Shown in pieces: positions 15,830-27,804 of a stretch of 27,804 nucleotides of DNA. The first letter of the stretch is position 1; each line of letters begins with the position of its first letter. The position numbers and the translations under genes are program-made. Source of the stretch: JAULUH01 sp032111745 (GTDB taxonomy: Bacteria; Chloroflexota; Anaerolineae; JAAEKA01); contig JAULUH010000460.1 of NCBI GenBank assembly GCA_032111745.1, positions 1 to 27,804 of the forward strand, in the 5' to 3' direction. The notes under the pieces are model-generated. The model was not told where the DNA came from. It saw nothing but the letters and a program-made list of their open reading frames with translations, and ran no database searches.

Positions 15830-16035
15830 TGTGACGCAAGGCTTATCTTCTTGACGGGCAACGCGCTCCAGTCGGGGAAACTAGCTGGCGCCGCACACGA
15901 TCCCGGCCACCCAGATGCCAGTGGTGCTTCTAGCCTCACATGATCGGGGGTTGGCTTATATCGCGTCACCGTCGCGTTCCCTGGCCCAAGAGGCATAGCG
16001 AACGGGCGTTGCGGGTGCTCCATGGGCTCGGATCA

Positions 16036-16100
16036 AGCCGCCTGGCGGCTGGTTCGACGATGCTTTTTGGCCGGGCGCCGAAGGCTCACTGCCGGCGCCC
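16036..16100 (+). promoter_or_regulatory. two hairpins in the FAAL 5' leader
   Basis: AGCCGCC and GGCGGCT (16036-16050) form the first hairpin, and GGGCGCCG (16073-16080) with CGGCGCCC (16093-16100) the second, an 8-bp perfect stem. The second ends eight bases before the Shine-Dalgarno (GGAAGGAAGG, 16108-16117). They could affect transcript stability or translation of the operon, but no known riboswitch class is recognised. Confidence 0.35.
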
Positions 16101-16121
16101 TCGTCTGGAAGGAAGGGCCCC

Positions 16122-17966
<1,845 letters not shown>

Positions 17967-17969
17967 GCC

Positions 17970-25064
<7,095 letters not shown>

Positions 25065-25099
25065 CTGGCATGACAGGTTGGGCTTAGAAAGGCCCGTCG

Positions 25100-27804
25100 A
25101 TGAGCGATTATGTGAAGTCAAGCGCGGGACGGAACGTAGCAGGCGAGGCTGCCGAGCGCGCTGGGGAAGCCCAGCTGTCGCCGCTGAAGCGGGCCCTGCT
25201 GGCCATCGAGGCGCTCCAGGGCAGGCTGGAGGCCGCGGAGCGGGCGCGGCGCGAGCCGGTGGCCATCGTGGGCATAGGTTGCCGCTTCCCGGGCGCGGAG
25301 GGGCCGGAGGCGTTTTGGCAGTTGCTCCACGAGGGGGTAGACGCCATCACGGAAGTGCCGGCAGACCGATGGGATGCGGAGTCGTTCTACGATCCGCGGC
25401 CTGGCGTGCCCGGTAAGTTGTCGACGCGCTGGGGAGGCTTCCTCGAGCGGGTGGACCTGTTCGACCCCCAGTTCTTTGGCATCTCGCCGCGGGAGGCTGC
25501 CCGTATGGACCCCCAGCAGCGGATCCTGTTGGAGACGACCTGGGAGGCGCTGGAACATGCCGGACTCGATGCGGAGGGACTGGTGGGCAGCCGCACGGGG
25601 GTCTTCGTGGGGATCAGCAGCAACGATTATGCCATGATCCAGCAAGGAGACCTCCAAAGGGTGGACGCCTACAGCGGCACGGGCAACGCCTTGAGCATTG
25701 CAGCCAACCGCCTGTCCTACACCTTCGACTTCCAGGGGCCGAGCCTGGCCGTGGACACGGCGTGTTCGTCATCGCTGGTAGCGGTGCACCTGGCCTGCCA
25801 GAGCCTGCGGCGGGGCGAGGCGGACCTGGCGGTGGCTGGGGGCGTCAACGTCATCCTGGCGCCCGAGGTGAGCATCAGCTTTTCCCACGCCAACATGTTG
25901 GCAGCGGATGGGCGCTGTAAGACCTTCGACGCGGCGGCCGACGGCTACGTGCGAGGGGAGGGGTGTGGGGTGGTGGTGCTGAAGCGCCTCTCCGACGCGC
26001 TGCGGGACCGGGACGCCATCATGGCCGTGATCCATGGCGTGGCGGTGAACCAGGATGGGCGCAGCAACGGCCTGACCGCGCCCAACAGCCTGTCCCAGGA
26101 GCGGGTCATCCGCGAGGCCATTGCGGAGGCCGGGCTTACACCGGACCGGATCGACTACGTGGAGGCTCACGGCACGGGCACGATCCTGGGTGATCCCATC
26201 GAGGTGCAGGCGCTGGCGGCAGTGATGGAGGGGAGGCCGGCCGAGCGCCCATTGTCTATAGGCTCGGTGAAGACCAACATCGGGCACCTGGAGGCGGCAG
26301 CCGGGGTCGCGGGGTTGATCAAGGTGGCCCTGGCGCTGGAGCACCAGGAGATTCCGCCGCACCTGCACCTGCAGCGGATCAACCCCTACATCCCGCTGGG
26401 GCAGATGCCGCTGGCCATCCCGACGGCCGGCCAGCCCTGGCCGCGCGGGGAGCGGCGGCGTTACGCCGGCCTGAGCTCCTTCGGGTTTGGCGGCACCAAT
26501 GCCCACATCGTGTTGGGCGAGGGCCCGGTGGTGGAGGCTACGCCTGAACCGGGGCAAGAACGGGAGCGGCCGAAGCATCTGTTGCTGCTGGCGACGAGGA
26601 CCGAGCCGGCGCTGCGCCAGCTGGCGGGGCGCTACGTCGAGGCCATCGACAGGCATCCGGAGATTCCGGCAGCAGACCTGGCGTACAGTGCGGCCACCGG
26701 CCGCAGTCACTTTCGCCGGGGCTACCGCCTGGCGGTGAGCGGCGCGGGCACGAGCGAGTGGCGGCAACAGCTGGCAGCCTTCGCGGCGGGCCAGGCAGAG
26801 GCGGGCCCGCACCTGCAGGCGGGCCGGGCCCGCGGGAACGGCGCGCTGAGGATAGCGTTCCTGTTCACCGGACAGGGGGCGCAGATGGCCGGGATGGGAC
26901 GGCAGCTGTACGAGACGGAGCCAGTGTTCCGGGATGCGCTGCGGCGCTGTGCGGCCGTTCTCGACGGCGTCCTCGACCGGCCGCTGCTGGAGGTTATGTT
27001 CCCGGAGCCGGGAGCGGAGCAGCTGATCCACGAGACGGCCTACACCCAGCCAGCGCTGTTTGCCCTGGAATACGCGCTGGCGGAGCTGTGGGCGGCCTGG
27101 GGCATCCGGCCGGACATGGTGCTGGGCCATAGCGTAGGCGAGTACGTGGCGGCGTGCGTAGCGGGGGTATTCAGCCTGGAGGATGGGCTGCGACTGATCG
27201 CGGAGCGGGGGCGCCTGATGCAGGCACTGCCGCGCGACGGGGCCATGGCCGCGGCCTTTGCGGATCCTGGCCAGGTCGCGGCACGGCTGGGCGAGCGCTA
27301 TCCGCAGGTGTCCATCGCCGCTGTGAACGGCCCCAACAGCGTCGTGGTCTCGGGGCGCGAGAGCTCGGTACAGGCGCTGGTGGCAGACCTGGAGGCGGAG
27401 GGACTCACGACCCGGGGCCTGAGCGTATCCCATGCCTTCCACTCGCCATTGATGGAGCCCATCCTCGACGAGTTCGAGCATTTCGCGGAGACCGTGACCT
27501 ACCAGGCGCCGCGATTGCCGCTGATTTCCAACGTGACGGGGGAGGCGATGGCAGCAGGGCAAGTGCCGGACGCGGCCTATTGGCGGCGGCACATCCGCCA
27601 GGCGGTGCAGTTCGACGAAGGCATGCTGGCGCTGGCCCGGGGAGGCTGCAACACCTTCGTGGAGATCGGTCCCAGCCCCACCCTGATCGGCATGGGCCGG
27701 CGGTGCCTGGCAGGCGACCGGGGCGCGGTAGCGGGCGAGGAGTTCCTTTGGCTGCCTTCCCTGGCCCGGGAGGCAGAGGATTGGACGGTGATGCTCGACA
27801 GCCT
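25100..27804 (+). CDS. type I polyketide synthase, second module (docking-KS-AT...), cut by window edge
   Basis: At least 901 residues, continuing beyond the window. The N-terminus (LSPLKRALLAIEALQGRLEAAERARREP) is the coiled-coil docking type that precedes many stand-alone modules and complements the docking tail of the preceding PKS. KS: Cys222 in DTACSSS, AHGTGT, KTNIGH, FGFGGTNAH. AT: FTGQGAQMAGMG, GHSVGEYVAA with Ser678 and HAFH at about 778, which predicts malonyl-CoA. The domains after the AT are not in view. The start is ATG at 25100, 35 bases after the previous stop, so the genes are one operon. The KS is close in DNA sequence to KS1 around its active site. Confidence 0.95.
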   Translation, partial: MSDYVKSSAGRNVAGEAAERAGEAQLSPLKRALLAIEALQGRLEAAERARREPVAIVGIGCRFPGAEGPEAFWQLLHEGVDAITEVPADRWDAESFYDPRPGVPGKLSTRWGGFLERVDLFDPQFFGISPREAARMDPQQRILLETTWEALEHAGLDAEGLVGSRTGVFVGISSNDYAMIQQGDLQRVDAYSGTGNALSIAANRLSYTFDFQGPSLAVDTACSSSLVAVHLACQSLRRGEADLAVAGGVNVILAPEVSISFSHANMLAADGRCKTFDAAADGYVRGEGCGVVVLKRLSDALRDRDAIMAVIHGVAVNQDGRSNGLTAPNSLSQERVIREAIAEAGLTPDRIDYVEAHGTGTILGDPIEVQALAAVMEGRPAERPLSIGSVKTNIGHLEAAAGVAGLIKVALALEHQEIPPHLHLQRINPYIPLGQMPLAIPTAGQPWPRGERRRYAGLSSFGFGGTNAHIVLGEGPVVEATPEPGQERERPKHLLLLATRTEPALRQLAGRYVEAIDRHPEIPAADLAYSAATGRSHFRRGYRLAVSGAGTSEWRQQLAAFAAGQAEAGPHLQAGRARGNGALRIAFLFTGQGAQMAGMGRQLYETEPVFRDALRRCAAVLDGVLDRPLLEVMFPEPGAEQLIHETAYTQPALFALEYALAELWAAWGIRPDMVLGHSVGEYVAACVAGVFSLEDGLRLIAERGRLMQALPRDGAMAAAFADPGQVAARLGERYPQVSIAAVNGPNSVVVSGRESSVQALVADLEAEGLTTRGLSVSHAFHSPLMEPILDEFEHFAETVTYQAPRLPLISNVTGEAMAAGQVPDAAYWRRHIRQAVQFDEGMLALARGGCNTFVEIGPSPTLIGMGRRCLAGDRGAVAGEEFLWLPSLAREAEDWTVMLDS

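Larger units (their letters stand above)
15537..16121. other. intergenic spacer ahead of the FAAL-PKS locus
   Basis: About 585 bp without a convincing gene. It holds an AT-rich stretch (about 15640-15705), a possible extended -10 promoter, an inverted repeat at 15811-15829 and two leader hairpins before the FAAL ribosome site. A 48-codon frame at 15708-15854 and two minus-strand frames have no recognisable content. I see no RNA gene or known riboswitch. Confidence 0.6.

Noticed and set aside
15462..15839. 125-codon minus-strand frame in the spacer
   Set aside because: It would overlap the GEVED promoter and has no family features.
15708..15854. 48-codon frame after the extended -10, starting MAGGFITRILL
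   Set aside because: The first 15 residues look faintly like a membrane helix, but the rest is featureless and there is no ribosome site; kept only as a note within the spacer.
25769..27592. 607-codon open frame on the minus strand
   Set aside because: It is antisense to the KS-AT coding region, which has full domain homology; long antisense frames are common in GC-rich PKS DNA.

Overview
The window looks like a high-GC Chloroflexota (Anaerolineae/Caldilineae-like) chromosome fragment, probably from a draft or metagenome assembly because it contains a 10-N scaffold gap. The lineage is inferred from a Thr-Pro-rich linker ahead of a C-terminal membrane anchor, a type 2 isopentenyl-diphosphate isomerase next to a trans-polyprenyl synthase, a bacterial Clp1/Grc3-like kinase, a GEVED-domain secreted protein, and FHA/winged-helix plus Ser/Thr kinase signalling. 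No 16S rRNA or other decisive marker is present, and there are no tRNA or rRNA genes, CRISPR arrays or transposases.

Layout. 1-1973 (-): uvrB, nearly complete, interrupted by the N gap, with a clear promoter and a LexA-type GAAC-N4-GTTC box. 2148-5087 (+): a large membrane-anchored GH3-family protein whose expected catalytic residues are replaced. 5076-6155 (-): a membrane Ser/Thr protein kinase, divergent from 6207-6890 (+), an FHA domain fused to a winged-helix DNA-binding domain, which is coupled to hemW (6890-8077). 8146-10205 (-): a two-gene isoprenoid operon (type 2 IPP isomerase, then polyprenyl diphosphate synthase) behind a strong promoter that contains a palindrome. 10433-10675 (+): a primary-metabolism-type acyl carrier protein with its own promoter and terminator. 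10837-13819 (+): mobA, an alkyltransferase-like protein, a nitrilase-fold protein lacking its catalytic Cys, and a frameshifted Clp1-like kinase. 13898-15400 (-): a secreted GEVED/fibronectin-like protein. 15537-16121: a spacer of about 585 bp with hairpins and a possible promoter.

16122 to the end (+): a polyketide/lipid biosynthesis locus. A fatty acyl-AMP ligase is followed three bases later by a 2364-residue PKS (ACP-KS-AT-DH-ER-KR-ACP-docking segment) and then by a second PKS (docking segment-KS-AT...) that runs off the window. The arrangement predicts that a free fatty acid is adenylated, loaded on the N-terminal ACP, extended and reduced by module 1, and passed through docking helices to module 2. 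The product cannot be named from this window.

The points most worth following are the FAAL-primed PKS with its shortened KR, the two apparent pseudo-enzymes (GH3 and nitrilase fold), the palindromic operators in the isoprenoid and GEVED promoters, the SOS box at uvrB, and promoters placed so close to start codons that leaderless mRNAs are likely.
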